Below are positions 1 to 11,745 of a stretch of 64,000 bases of DNA, piece by piece (position 1 is the first letter of the stretch; each line of letters starts with the position of its first letter). The notes beneath the pieces were generated by a model that worked only from the letters and a program-made list of their open reading frames with translations, made no database searches and was not told the origin of the DNA. The DNA is from Aristolochia californica (taxonomy: Eukaryota; Streptophyta; Magnoliopsida; Piperales; Aristolochiaceae). A program made the position numbers and the translations under genes. Where the stretch lies: the NCBI GenBank assembly GCA_029961685.1, contig JARWKL010000003.1, forward strand, positions 10,486,459 through 10,550,458, in the 5' to 3' direction.

Positions 1-1008
1 TTATAGGACAAACTAGAAATATTTTTCAAAAAAAACCTTTAAATAAAATTTTATTACTATTAGAGACTTACAAGAAATTTACAAGAAGTATTTTAAAATT
101 TTCTTAGGAAAGTTAAATGGACCACTTATTGCCACTTCTAGGGAAATAAATAAAAATTAATAATCAATCTAATATATTACTATACTTATCGATAAATTTT
201 TAATCAAATAAAATGTCGAATACAAAATTGCTATGAAAATTATCTCATGCTAAAAGTATTATAGCATCAATTGTCAAATACTTATTCAAAAATTTTCTAT
301 ACGGTTTTCTAGCCCATCGAGGCAAGAAAATTTTACTTAGAAAATTATATGATTTTTTAATAAAAATTTCTAATTAGAAAAATGTTTCCAAAAAACATGA
401 GGCACTAATGGTCCATATATTTCTACTAAAAATGTTTTTTCAACATTTATTGAAAAAACAACTAATAGTCTCTAGAAACATATTTCTACTAAAATGTCTT
501 TTCAATTTCTTCAAGAGCCATGAGGAAGGGACAAAAAGTTTTTGTTTACTTGTTTATGATCTCGCACGTGTGACTTTCACACGTGCGAAATCGACTTCAA
601 ATTTCTCCCAACTTAGGTATGTACTCTATTTTTCTGCCGAGGCGATGCAGAGCGAAGACGCGGCATCGGCGAGGACCTATAGTCAGCGACGAAGGCGGCG
701 GCGGCGACAGAAACAGAGAAGGTGAAGAAATCAGAGGGAAGGGGATGTAGCGGCGAACGAGGAGCTGTCGACGGCGATAGAGGCAGCCAGAGCAACGGAC
801 GGGAAGGGCTCGACGTCCCCCCCTCCCGCTCCCACGACTAGCCGGTTAACAAGCCGGCTCACAAGCTTTCGAGCCAAACCTTGATTTGGTCGAACTCGGC
901 TCGTTAACTCAAATGAGCAGATTTCGTATCTCAAGCTCGAGAGATACTGAATCAAACCAAGCCGAACTCGAGCCACTCACGAGCCAGCTCGGTTCGAAGC
1001 CACCCTTA
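1..1008 (-). mobile_element. hAT-family non-autonomous element, copy A (cut by window start)
   Basis: The right end reads GGTTCGAAGCCACCCTTA at 991-1008. This is the reverse complement, with one change, of the TAGGGGTGGCTTCGAACC terminus at 9207. Reading leftwards come GAGCC/CTCG-rich subterminal sequence, a GC-rich block (about 630-830), a CACGTG hairpin (562-588) and an AT-rich tail (1-540). All of these recur in the same order in copies at 9207-11603 and 54864-56564. No transposase is present. The other end lies outside the window, so its target duplication cannot be tested; the bases after 1008 begin CACAAAAA. Confidence 0.75.
562..588. repeat. CACGTG-centred perfect hairpin in hAT copy A
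   Basis: TCGCACGTGTGA and TCACACGTGCGA are perfect 12-bp inverted arms separated by three bases (CTT). Copies B and C carry a simple 12-bp palindrome, TCGCACGTGCGA, at the same place (9729-9740 and 56096-56107). Confidence 0.8.
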
Positions 1009-1979
1009 CACAAAAAAACACAAAATTGCTATGATAAATTTTTAATCAAATAAAATGTCATACATACATCATCATGTGACATGACTCGTAATGATGCAAG
1101 TTCTTGAATAAATATACTGGATTTACACCTTTACCTTAACAAATTTAACTTAAAAAACTTAGATCATATAAAAGAAGGATGAAGAAATAAAAATTGTTAG
1201 CAATATTACACATGTCATCTCATTGTATGCCTAAAGAAATGACTTCAAGTCACAAGAAGGCTGAATTTTTTGTTCCTTTGTATTTTCTTAGTTTATGCTT
1301 TGATGTTCTTGTCATTTTGGGGAAAACGTAGTCTGAGATTCACATAATTTGTTATAATGATGATACAAAAATTTACCTGAAACTTGTCACCAATGAAGAC
1401 CTTGTTGTGTATCCACTGTCAATTCTCCTAAGAAACCCTTTGATAGCGGTTCATCCTTACCTCCTCCACATCCTTAAACTGTTGGAACCACTTATTTATA
1501 TGATTTCATTAATCTTGAAACACATGGCTCAGGTGGGTTCTTTTATTGTCGTCCTTTGATAGGCATTACTTTGTTTAGTGATTTTTATCATTATTTTGTA
1601 CTTGAAATCCTTTTTGTTTGTTTTTGGCTCCTTTTTAGCACCCATATTTTTTATTGTTTGAGAGTTGGTGTTCGGTTGACTGTTTATCCTTGTAACACCT
1701 TGATGAAGGAGATAATTACTACAATAATTTTTTATTTTAAGTTGGGATCATTGCATTACCTCTCAGCTTGAGGGGGGGGAGGGAATTGAAGGAGAAATAT
1801 GAAAGATGATGTACGTGACAGAATCGATCATGAAGAATTCCATTTATTGTGGTGATCAGTTTTTACCTTACCGAAATATCTAAGTCAGGGGGACTACGTT
1901 ATGAAGAATTTTTTTTCTTGAAGACCAAGATACTTTTTTCTTTGCATGCTAAAGTTACAAACTCCAACTTGAGGGAGAA
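1009..1979 (+). other. No gene; probable decayed copia 3' tail
   Basis: AT-rich, with no sustained reading frame. Just before 1980 the sequence TCCAACTTGAGGGAGAA looks like a copia 3' end (final codons, stop and purine tract), as seen at 27315 and 53491 in better-preserved elements. A second purine-rich string lies near 1770-1785. I cannot align specific protein domains here. Confidence 0.35.
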
Positions 1980-2326
1980 TGTTGAAGAATAGGAATAGGA
2001 GCATCTTACATGAATCTCACAACAAAAAGTCTTTCAGACCAACAATTCATATTGCAAAATCTTACAGGAGTCTCACTAGAAGAATTCTGACTGGAGTGTC
2101 TCAGTTAAAAGGAGTTTTAGTTATTTCAATTTTCTTCTTATGTTCATTTGTTTAATTATTTTAGGACATATATAGGAGTTAGACTTTGGGTGTAACTAAG
2201 ACATTTGTAGTTTAATTGTAATCGGATTTTTTTTGTTTTCTCTATAATAAATAAAGGTTCATTGTACTCATTTATAATCAAGTCAGTAAACTATTGTATC
2301 TTCTCTAGAAATTCGATAGGTCTTAT
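1980..2326 (+). repeat. LTR of a decayed copia element
   Basis: It begins TGTTGAAGAATAGG directly after a polypurine tract. It contains the run CTTTGGGTGTAACTAAG...GTAGTTTAATTGTAAT...CTCTATAATAAATA...AAGTCAGTAAA, which recurs at 32440-32620, so this is a repeat family with two copies in the window. The right boundary is approximate because neither copy has a clean partner. No primer site or internal region follows, so this is a 3' LTR with its flank. Confidence 0.6.
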
Positions 2327-4869
2327 CATACAGCTTATTTGACGACCTTATATGGATGAGATCCTAGAAGGGTTACCAAATGTATGCACTAAGGGACGTG
2401 ATGTGTGGCTATCGAGGGTCTTGATGATATGTTTTGATATTTTTGAGATACATGTTCCAAGCAAAGTGCATGCCAATCAATGTGAAGCATTTACTACGTG
2501 TTGGTTTTCACGATAGATTGCTTTCTAATTGGAGATTATATTGATTAGCTTCATGTGCCTACATGCAATGATATCTTCGTATTACTCATAGGTTAGTTAA
2601 CCCCTCAAGATAAATAGGAGATGATTTATCAAGCAAGAGGTTATTCAAAAGAAATATTGAAAATTTACTCATAAAATTTGTATATTTTTGTACATGAACT
2701 AGTCTACATTTCTACTATTTTATTCTTGTAGTAGTTAGGCGCAATTTAACATTCTATGACAAGCATGCATCATCATCATGCAGTACTAGATTCCATGTGT
2801 GTGATGCATCATCATACATAGAATTGTACCTCTCATCTTTGTTATAGAGTTGACAACTTTAAGGTACTATTACAAGTGTTGACTTGCCTACACAATGGCA
2901 AACATGAAGTGAGAAGTAATAGCCACATGGGTCCTGGTAGTTGATGCATGTAATGACATCGTCTTAATAACATGATGATGGAAGAAGATGTGTGTGAAGT
3001 GTCATGTAATGACATCGTCTCTAAAGCTACTGAATCATAAATTAGACAATTATGAAAAAAAAATTACTAGATTAGAGGCAGGGAGAAAAATCTATAAAAA
3101 ACATAAGAAAAAAGTTTGGTTTGTCCAACTCAATTTTCTTGCCCAAGGTCTAACTAGAAGATCAAAGTACTAACTTATGGCACTTAGATCTATTTTTTGG
3201 TAGGATTTTAGTGAGATCTCTTAGTATGTTGTAAATTTAGACCTCAACTACTCAAATCTACAAAATATTTTGGTTTTAGGGCGGCAATATTTGGTACAAA
3301 ATTTAAAATGTAAAACATGGAAAGGATGAAAAATGTCTTACCTATTTTGTTCTTAGGTTGTTCGTTCTACTTCAAAACAACGACCAAACTGGTCTCAAAA
3401 TGGTAAAAAAAAAATCTTTTTCCAATGAGCGAAAGAAAGGTCGAGTGTCCTACATTACATAACATAATACTATTAGACAACATCATTAGAAATTAGAATG
3501 GAAATAAGAGGGTTCGGGGGGTGGGGGTGGGGAGAAAGCTTAAATTTCCTATTTCCAAGCCATGACCACCTTAATTACTTACTATTCTTAAAAAATTGAT
3601 GAAGTCTCCTTAGTTATTACTCCCTTGCAAGGCAAAAATTAGTTTATTACCAAATATATTATTTGATGTTCATTAAAAATTTATTGTTCTCCTAACAACT
3701 ATATTAAATTATTTTAAAAACTATCCTCATATAAATTTAAAACATGATTAAAATGAAATACATTGATGATTTTTTAAAATTTCCATTGAGCCTTTGAATT
3801 ATCCAAAATCTTTTAACCTTTATGTCATTTGACTTGGAATGGGATTGAAAAGCCAAATTAACACTAGGATTGTTAGAATGATCAAATCCTAATTTTTTTC
3901 TTTAGATTTTTCTTTGTGATTCTATCACATTAAGTATGAAAAGAATTGTTGATAACTTAGATTTTTATGTCCACCCTTGCAATAACAACTAATAGTAGCT
4001 TGTAACACTGGTTACACAATGTTTTAGATGGCTTATAGTGTTTCCACCTAATATTGGGGCATAACCTAACCCCTTGCCTAAAGTTGGATATGTATTGCCG
4101 ATCTTGGCAACCTTGCTCTAATCTACGTCATATACCATATTGAATGATTCATAGTCACATACCATTTTGGATGTACAACAATTGTATATATATTACCTAA
4201 GTACATAGGTTTGGGGTTTTTTCCTAAGATTTTTTTTTAAAATATTTGTAACACTACTAATAGGGAAGAAATATTTGTAAGACTACAAGTTCCATGTGCC
4301 ATAAGATTGATCAATATGTACATGGCACAAGACAGGATGATTTTTTTTTCTTTGTAAATTTGGTACCACCACACCAACTTCACAGTAACCTAAACTCAAT
4401 AGAACTTGATCTTATAGGTACTGTATTTAAAGTCGGTACCATTGTACCCTACTTCAAGAGTTTTTCTCTCTTATACAATTTTCTTCCAATACCAAAAGCC
4501 TATTGATGAGTTCAATTGATAAATTTCGTGATTTAACAAGATTTTGTGACTTTTTTCATTGGGGCTCATCCTAAAGTCAGGTACAATGGTACTAACTAAA
4601 AGTTTGTATCCATAAGGCCAAGTTCTTTTTTGTTCATGTATTGAGGCAAGCCAAATAGTGGAGAAATGCCCCAATCAGGCTTCCTATATGTGATGTGTCT
4701 ACCTACGACAAATTGATCCTCAGTCCTCACCACATGGTACCCTCCTCTGTGGTAACTATTGGTGCCTTCCTTTCCCCTCTGATATTGAGATATAAAATAA
4801 ACTTTAAGTGTTTATGGTCCAATTAAAAGCAAACAAATTAGTCAAAATAGAAGGAATGTCCACACAACC
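2327..4869. other. No gene seen
   Basis: AT-rich intergenic DNA. Short open frames are scattered but none shows codon bias or a recognisable domain. A local repeat of ATGTAATGACATCGTCT occurs near 2948 and 3004, and many ATCATCATG-like strings lie around 2770-2990. Confidence 0.6.
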
Positions 4870-5830
4870 ATAAAGAGCCAAACAAATTTTCTTAACAATG
4901 TTCCTCTAGTGGTAATCACCACCCAAGAACCTTTGCTCATGAAAAAATTCATTATTTAGCTCTTGTAGTGAAATTACAAGAGATTTCGACACTCTTTAAA
5001 CCAAGTGTAATTCCCAAGTACACTACCCCAATTTCTCCCCAAGAGATTTTCAAACAACTAGATTCCATCTCTAATAGGCACTCCCTTTCTTGGTTCAAGG
5101 CTTTAGAATGCCAATTCTTCAAGTTTTAAATGTACTAGAAAACCTTTAACTAAAAATAAAAATACAAAAGAGAAAAAGGAAACTTACACATTTTTTTTTT
5201 TAGATATAGTTTTTCTCCTAACAAGATTAAAACTTCCAAATCTTTAAGTACATGGAATGAACTGTGGTGGAGATTGATGGAACTAGGAATGCGTAGAGAT
5301 TTGCATAAATTTTGGAAGATATATTATGATTTTTCCTCATTAAAAATGGCAAATTTTTTATTTGAAGCATAAAAAAATATTTCTTCAAAGGTTTGGTGTG
5401 CTAATATGTGCTCCTTTATGAATTTGGGAGCTTATATATATGATTCTTAACCAAAATAGCCATTTTTTTACCAATTAAAAAAATTTATACAAAGGGTTGC
5501 GATCAACGTAAAAGTATGATTAATCAATCAAATGTAAAGGCAATATTTTAAGTATGATTAATCAATCAAATATAAAAGCAATATTTTTTTCCTACAACTC
5601 AATGATCAATCATCACATCAATAAACCACTTTGCAATCCTTTGAAAAATAGGTTGATCGATGATACCCCGATTAATCCATCATGTTTTATAATTGTGCCT
5701 TAGAGCATTTTGGATGATGGATCAATATTGTACCATGATCCACCATGTTTTATAATTTTTCAACATATGATCGATCATGCCTACAAAGGTTGATAGATCA
5801 TTCTGCTTTATATTGTATTTTGTTCAGTTT
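4870..5830 (-). repeat. Fragment related to the large LTR at 60092-61543
   Basis: The landmarks follow the same order as 60220-61100: ACAAGAGATTTC, then a second AGAGATTT, AACTAGATT, TTCAAG...TAGAAT, and then a stretch full of GATCGATCATG/TGATCAATCA strings (5600-5800). Identity is clearly low, so this is an old relative rather than a recent duplicate. Strand is given to match the better copy, whose primer site shows it lies on the minus strand. Boundaries are rough. Confidence 0.45.
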
Positions 5831-7082
5831 TAAACGTTGTTTAGGCCACTTTTCAAGGGATTTAAAGTTTTTGAAACATTCATATGCATCATAAAAAAAA
5901 AAAAAACATGATTTTAGAAAATACTGCATGTCTTGGTGTTTTCTCTTGAATTCAAAGATCCATATGATACAAAAGCATGAGATTTGAGTTTTAAATGAAG
6001 TTTATTTTTGGTGAAAACTTATGCTATAATTTCAAAACCTTTTTATAATATGTATATAATGATTTTGAGTATGGTTTTGAAAATATGAACGTTCAAATGC
6101 TCTATAGCATACTTGTACTTAAGAATTGGAAATTGGTTGGCTATCCACTTACATAGCTAGAATTTTTGAGATTTACTATGACATTTGGACTTAGATCTTT
6201 AAATATTAAAGCTTCTTCTTTTGTGTAAGTTCTTCTTTACAACCAAATTCAATGAGTTTTGGTTTCGAGTCTTGACTTAGCAATTTGATTGATCATCGTC
6301 TTATCTTAAGCTTTTTGCATAGACCACATAAATTTGTGCTAGAAGGCATATGTGTAACATATACTAATAACACCCATAGTATAATAATTTCAAGCAACAC
6401 ATTTTGTTTTAATAAAATAATTAAGACGAACACGATTTTACCATTGATCTAACAACTTCATCCCCTCTTACGACCTCAAGGATGTGGAGGTAAATCTATT
6501 GTTGATGGAGTTGGGTGTAGCCAATAGAACCGATGAAGAGGATGGAGTTGAAAAATCATACAATCTCTCATTTTGTAAAAAAAGTTAAATTAAAATTTAA
6601 ATTATTTTAAGTTACTCCTACGAAATTAATATTATATAAAGTTCTTGAGTCACATTAATATTTATAGTAAAGATTCATAATATGGATTATTATTAGATAT
6701 TGAGTTATAATTTGAAATTAATTTATAAATTATATAGACTATAATTTAATGTCTCATTACAATTGTAATTATTAATTATAATTAATTCAAAATATTTATT
6801 TTAAAAAATGTATATAAAGTAAATACAATCATATGATTTTTAATAATTTTTTAGATAAACTTTTTTTACCCCTTATCACCCCGTACCATTCCATAACCCG
6901 ATACACAAATCGATACATCTTAAACATCTCGGACATACCTGTATCGGACTTTTAGGTACCCGATACATATCAGTTCCGATACGCCCTCCCAGCTTCACCT
7001 CTACCTCCAAATGGTGGGCGCTGTGTTTACACGTGCGAAAGCAACGGACAGACTTGTAGCTGGGCATACAGCCAACAGAGAC
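5831..7082. other. No gene seen
   Basis: AT-rich sequence with no coding signal. The last 200 bases become GC-richer, and ACACGTGCGAA at 7030-7040 resembles the palindrome found inside the hAT derivatives, but no hAT terminus was found beside it. Confidence 0.5.
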
Positions 7083-7235
7083 TGTTAAGCAAAAAGTTAG
7101 AAGGAACTATTCCTTCTGGACTACGTTTCCTGAATGTAAAACGGAAGAATTTCTGTTTCTCTTAAGCCATTTTGATTTTTGAATAATCTGAATTTTCAGC
7201 TCCTAAATTCTAGCTTTGTATACGATTATTCAACA
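7083..7235 (+). repeat. 5' LTR of copia element 1
   Basis: It starts TGTTAAGC and ends ATTCAACA, giving the usual TGTT...AACA inverted ends, about 153 bp. TGTATCAGAGCTGG follows from 7238 and resembles the initiator-tRNA primer site TGGTATCAGAGC. No matching 3' LTR was found in the window. Confidence 0.6.
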
Positions 7236-8159
7236 TCTGTATCAGAGCTGGATTAGCACTTCAAAAAGAAAATTCCGTTCGGCGACGACGTAGCCGCAGC
7301 CGTAGCACTCATGTTCCGTTTGATTACCTCTCGTCTTCCTGTGGCGCAACCGTAGAAGGAGAGAAGTGTGACATCAAGAGTAAAAACAAAAGAAGAAAAG
7401 AGGTAGATAGAGGCAGCGTCGGGAAGTCTGAAATCTTCCTGTCCCATGCTGTTTTCAAGAACTAGCGTCGCGGCGAGCATGAAATTTATTCCGCCATCGT
7501 ACTGGAGCCAAGGGTGACGAGCCTCAAATAAGGCCGAAACTCTGTACCGGAGCCAAGGATGACGAGCCTCAAGTGAGGCCAAAACTTCGATATCCTTGCC
7601 GAAGCATCCTCGGAGAGAAGAGAAATAAGAAAGGTATTGAAGAGCATTCCCCGATTCCCCTGTGATTTGAAGGTTTCGGATTTCATCGGATTCCAAACGC
7701 GGCGCACGTTAGCCGACTCTAGTTGGCGAAGACGACAACAAGGCCATCGTTGGTGTCCATCCGCAAGGCCAGAAATTAGTCCGGCATCGGGAGCCCCTTT
7801 CCTTGTCTCAGACCTCCCCCGGTGTCGAAGCGGGACTATCGGATCTGCTGTGGTAGAACTATGCAGGCCGGTGTCAAAGCGGTACTATCGGATCTGCTGT
7901 GGTAGATCCACGGAGGCGTTGGAGGAGCCCAAGTGGGTGAGGACTATGGTTCCGGCGTCGGCGAACTTGTGGGAGCAGTGGAAGAACTACATCAGCAGTC
8001 CGATTTAGAGGGAGTAAGCGCAGGGTGGTTAGAGAAAAAAAAACAAGGAGAGCGCTTGCTCGAAGGAGATAAGACCAGCGCCAGTTTCAAGGAGAAAAAA
8101 ATCCTTGATGTGAAAAAAAAGGGAAAAAGTAAGAATAACCCTTACTATAGCTAACAAGA
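7236..8159 (+). other. Leader of copia element 1
   Basis: Non-coding or decayed sequence between primer site and gag. It holds a near-perfect direct repeat of about 60 bp (7495-7585, GTACTGGAGCCAAGGGTGACGAGCCTCAA-like) and another around 7815-7915 (GTGTCGAAGCGG/GTGTCAAAGCGG, each followed by TACTATCGGATCTGC or a close variant). Open frames on both strands here are not recognisable proteins. Confidence 0.45.
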
Positions 8160-9030
8160 CGAGGCTTCATGGTAAGAAAATAGAGGATATTGTGGTCATT
8201 GAAAATATTATAAGACCTATGACTACAAAATTTGACTATGTTGTGTGCTCAATTGAAGAGTCTAATGATCTAGACATCTTGTCCATTGATGTGCTACAAA
8301 GCATTCTTCTAGTGCATGAACAACGTATGAATAATCATGTTGTGGAAGAACAAGTAATGAAGGTTACTTATGAAGGACAATTAGGAGGAAGATGACTGAG
8401 GTCGTGGTAGATTTAGAGGGAGAGGATGAGGTAGGCAAAAATTTGACAAGTCTACCATTGAGTGTTACAATTGTCATAAGTTTAGAAATTTTTAATATGA
8501 ATGCCCAATAAAGGGGACAGAGACAAAGGCACACTATGCAAAAGTTAATGAAGAAATGTTATCAATGGCATATGTGGACTCCAAGGAAGCTAGTAAAGAG
8601 GAGCTATGGTTTCTTGATTCAGGTTGCAACAACCATATGTGTGGCAAGAAGGAGCTTTTCTCCATGTTTGACAAAAGTTTTAGCAATTTTGTAAAGTTGG
8701 AAGACAATTCAAGCATGGCTGTGATAGGAAAAGGAAACATACAAATGCTCGTGAATGGACTAGTATCACTGAGGTGTTTTATGGTCCAGAACTGCAGACT
8801 AATTTGTTAAGTGTTGGACAACTACAAGAAAAAGGGGCTTGCAATTCTCATACAGCATGGGAAATGTAAAATTTATTATCCTAAGAAAGGATTGATTATG
8901 GAGACTCCAATGACCTCAAACAGAATGTTCATCTTATCTGCCAGAAACAACAAAAAGAAGAGATATGTTTTTCTTCACTTACAGAGGATCCAACTCGGCT
9001 TTGGCACTTTAGATATGGACATTTAAGTTT
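8160..9030 (+). pseudogene. Copia element 1 gag C-terminus and protease remnant
   Basis: The first part reads like the UBN2-type gag C-terminal half (…SIEESNDLDILSID…VHEQRM…). It is followed by a G/R-rich stretch and a CCHC knuckle whose second half is damaged (CYNCHKF…, near 8460-8510, with a stop). The protease active-site motif WFLDSGCNNHMCG is intact near 8610-8645. The pre-integrase segment LWHFRYGHLSFN ends exactly where the insertion at 9036 begins. Frames change several times, so no functional polyprotein remains. Confidence 0.85.
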
Positions 9031-9035
9031 CAATG

Positions 9036-9136
9036 TGTTAAAACCAGTGCGCTAAAAAGATCGAACATGTTAAGAAAGCAACCGCACGGATCTTATACAA
9101 GGACTGGTTTGGTCGATACAAACAAATATTTCAACA
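9036..9136 (-). repeat. 3' LTR of the SMART element
   Basis: 101 bp, TGTTAAAACCAGTG...TTTCAACA on the plus strand. It matches 11645-11745 over most of its length, including the shared AAGCAACCGCACGGATCTTA and ACAAACAAATATTTCAACA. Confidence 0.85.
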
Positions 9137-9206
9137 CTCCCCCGCACGGGGAAAACCAGTGGACAAATTCACCGGAAAAACCCGAGACAAATTCGGTGGG
9201 AGCAGG

Positions 9207-11603
9207 TAGGGGTGGCTTCGAACCGAGCCGGCTAGCGAGCGGCTCGAGTTTGGCTCGGTGCCGGCTCGGTTCGATTTGTTATCTATCGAGTTTGAGCTCT
9301 GAAATTGGCTCGTTTACCTTAACGAGCCGAGCTCGATCGAAGCCAGGTTCAGTTCGTCGGCTCGCGAGCAGGCTCGAGGTGAGTTGGGTTCGGTATCGGG
9401 GGAGCGAGAGCGAGAGCGATGGGAGAAAATTTTTTCTCCCCTCGTTACCACCGAGTCCCTCCCGTACCGTTGTCGTCGCCTCTACCGTCGTCGACAGCTG
9501 CTCACCGGCCGCCTCTGTGGCCATCCGTTCAATTTCTTCCTCTCCTCATCGTCACCTCTATTTCCGTCGTCGCCGCTTATATCACCGCCGTCGTCGCAAC
9601 TATCATCCCCAACGACAGGTCCTCCCCGGCGTTGTAACCCCCTTCTCTCTGCGTTGTCTCGGCGAAAGACCTGAACCAGTAAGTTCAGGGGAGAAATAAT
9701 CTCCCTCGTCCCCCGCGCGAAGATGATTTCGCACGTGCGAGATAATAAAGTAAAAAAAAAAAATCCTTAAACTCTCCTTCCTCATAGCTCTTGAAAAAAT
9801 TAAAAATATATTTTATAGAAATAAGTTTCTATGATGTCTCATGTTTTTTTTAAACATTTTTCTAATTGAAAATTCTTATTAAAAATCATATAATTTTCTA
9901 AGTAAGATTTTCCTACCAAGATGGGGTAGAAAACTGTATAAAAGTTTTTTGAATAAGTATATAACAGTTGATGCTCTAATACTTTTAGCATGAAGCAATT
10001 TTCATTGCAATTTTGTGTTTGATATTTTATTTGATTAAAAATTTATCGATAAGTATAATAATATATTAGATTGATTATTAATTTTTATTTATTTCCCTAG
10101 AAGAGGCAATAAAAGGTCCATTTAACTTTCCTAAGAAAATTTTAAAATATTTCTTGTAATTTTCTAATAAGTCACTAATAGTAATAGGATTTTATTTAAA
10201 GTTTTTTTTGGGAATATGTTTCATAGGAAAATATTTCTAGTTTTTCATAGAATATAAATTTTCATCTAGGGGCACTAAGGGGGCCATGGTAAATTTATGG
10301 CCAGATTCAAAAATTACAAAACAAGCTAGACAACAACTGGAATAAAAAAGATTAATATTAGCGCATTTTAATGCATTATTGAAATTCAATCCTGAACCTC
10401 CCCTATCATTATTTTTTTTTAAATGTATGCATAATTTTATATATAATTTATTCGAAGCCACCCCTACGTGTGAGATCATAAACAAGGAAAAAAAACTCTT
10501 TGTCCCTTCCTCATAACTCTTGAAGAAATTGAAAAGATATTTTAGTAGAAATACGTTTTTAGAGACTATTAGTGGTTTTTTCAATAAATGTTGAAAATAA
10601 ATTTTTAGTAGATATATAAGGACAATTAGTGCCTCATGTTTTTTGAAAATATTTTTCTAATTATAAATTCTTGTTAAAAAATTATATAATTTTCTAAGTA
10701 AGATTTTCTTACCAAGATGGGTTAGAAAACCGTATAGAAAAAATTTGAATAAGTATTTGACAGTTGATGATATAATCCTCTTAGCATGAGGCAATTTTCA
10801 TAGCAATTTTGTGTTTGACATTTTATTTGATTAAAATTTTATCGATAAATATAATAATATATTAGATTAATTATTATTTATTATTTATTTCCTTAGAAAT
10901 GATAATAAGAGGTCCATTTAACTTTCCTAAGAAAAATTTAAAATATTTCTTGTAATTTTCTAGTAAGTCTCTAATAGTAATAGGATTTTATTTAAAGGAT
11001 TTATAGTTTTTATTTGGGTGATTGTAAATTGATAGTGATATTTCATTTAATTTTGTTATGTTTGATTATTGTATGGAGTTTATTCATAATGTTATACATT
11101 GTATGGAGTGTTTAGACTATTTTATAGAGTGTATAAACAATTTCATGGAGTGTTTATGGAATGTATAGACAATTTTATGGAGTATTTATGCAGGTATTAT
11201 GTATATAGATTATGCCCAATTTTAAGTAGAGGTCATACCAAATTTTATATAAGTATTATATACATAGATTATGTTCAATTTTAAGTAGAGGTCATACCCA
11301 ATCTTATACATGTATTATATATATAGGTTATGCCCAATTTTATGTAGAGGTCATACCCAATTTTATGTAAAATATATGCATAATTTTATATACAATTTAT
11401 TTTATACATATTTTTTGAAAAGTTTTAAATGTATGTTGAAGCTCGAGCTCGGTTCGAAGCTCGGCTCGAACTCGGTTAAAATTTTTGGGCTCGAGCTCGA
11501 TAACAATTTTAGGCTGGAGACGAGGTTCGGCTCGAAATATTTAAATTAAACTCGGCTCGAACATAGGCAGGTTTAGGCTCGACTCGGCTCGATGCCACCC
11601 CTG
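9207..11603 (+). mobile_element. hAT-family non-autonomous element, copy B
   Basis: The left end is TAGGGGTGGCTTCGAACC and the right end GGCTCGATGCCACCCCTG. The flanking 8-mers GGAGCAGG (9199-9206) and GGAGCGGG (11604-11611) differ by one base and fit a hAT 8-bp duplication. Inside are a Ser/Pro/Arg-rich GC block (9420-9700), the CACGTG palindrome (9729-9740), and two related AT-rich stretches (about 9760-10220 and 10490-11000). A second right-end terminus, TTCGAAGCCACCCCTA, lies at 10451-10466. The final 600 bp matches the right end of the transposase-bearing element at 37653-42005. It has no transposase of its own. Confidence 0.8.
9760..11000. repeat. Internal duplication inside hAT copy B
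   Basis: The segments 9760-10220 and 10490-11000 share, in order, CTCATAGCTCTTGAA-like, ATGTCTCATGTTTTTT-like, ATATAATTTTCTAAGTAAGA, TTTTGTGTTTGA, and AACTTTCCTAAGAAAA followed by the same run to TAGGATTTTATTTAAAG. They are direct copies about 720 bp apart. The internal terminus at 10451-10466 lies between them. Confidence 0.75.
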
Positions 11604-11632
11604 GGAGCGGGACTCGAACACGGGACCAACTT

Positions 11633-11644
11633 GCTCTGATACCA
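11633..11644 (-). promoter_or_regulatory. tRNA-Met primer binding site of the SMART element
   Basis: TGGTATCAGAGC on the minus strand, immediately after the 5' LTR. GTGTTCGAGTCCCGC follows shortly downstream (11611-11625 on the minus strand) and resembles a tRNA T-loop/B-box string. Confidence 0.8.
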
Positions 11645-11745
11645 TGTCGAAACCAGTGAGCTAAAAAGCTTGAACCTATTAGGAAAGCAACCGCACGGAT
11701 CTTATACAAGGACTGGCCCAATCGATACAAACAAATATTTCAACA
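11645..11745 (-). repeat. 5' LTR of the SMART element
   Basis: 101 bp direct partner of 9036-9136. On the minus strand it precedes the primer site. The flanking CAATG at 11746-11750 duplicates 9031-9035. Confidence 0.85.

Larger units (their letters stand above)
9036..11745 (-). mobile_element. TRIM/SMART-type miniature LTR element, split by hAT copy B
   Basis: Two 101-bp direct repeats (9036-9136 and 11645-11745), each TG...CA, are flanked by the 5-bp duplication CAATG (9031-9035 and 11746-11750). Reading on the minus strand, TGGTATCAGAGC (11633-11644) directly follows the 11745-11645 LTR and is the initiator-methionine-tRNA primer site. A purine tract (GTGCGGGGGAG) precedes the other LTR. 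Without the inserted hAT, the whole element is only about 310 bp and non-coding, the size expected of SMART elements. It interrupts the copia pre-integrase codons, which resume at 11751. Confidence 0.85.

Noticed and set aside
5600..5830. Recurrent direct and inverted GATCGATCA strings suggested a CRISPR-like or iteron array.
   Set aside because: Spacing and units are irregular, the same motifs occur in the LTR at 60-61.5 kb, and the sequence is a plant nuclear genome.
7253..8008. Long open frames on both strands in the copia element 1 leader.
   Set aside because: No domain, no consistent frame, and their position between primer site and gag explains them as leader sequence.
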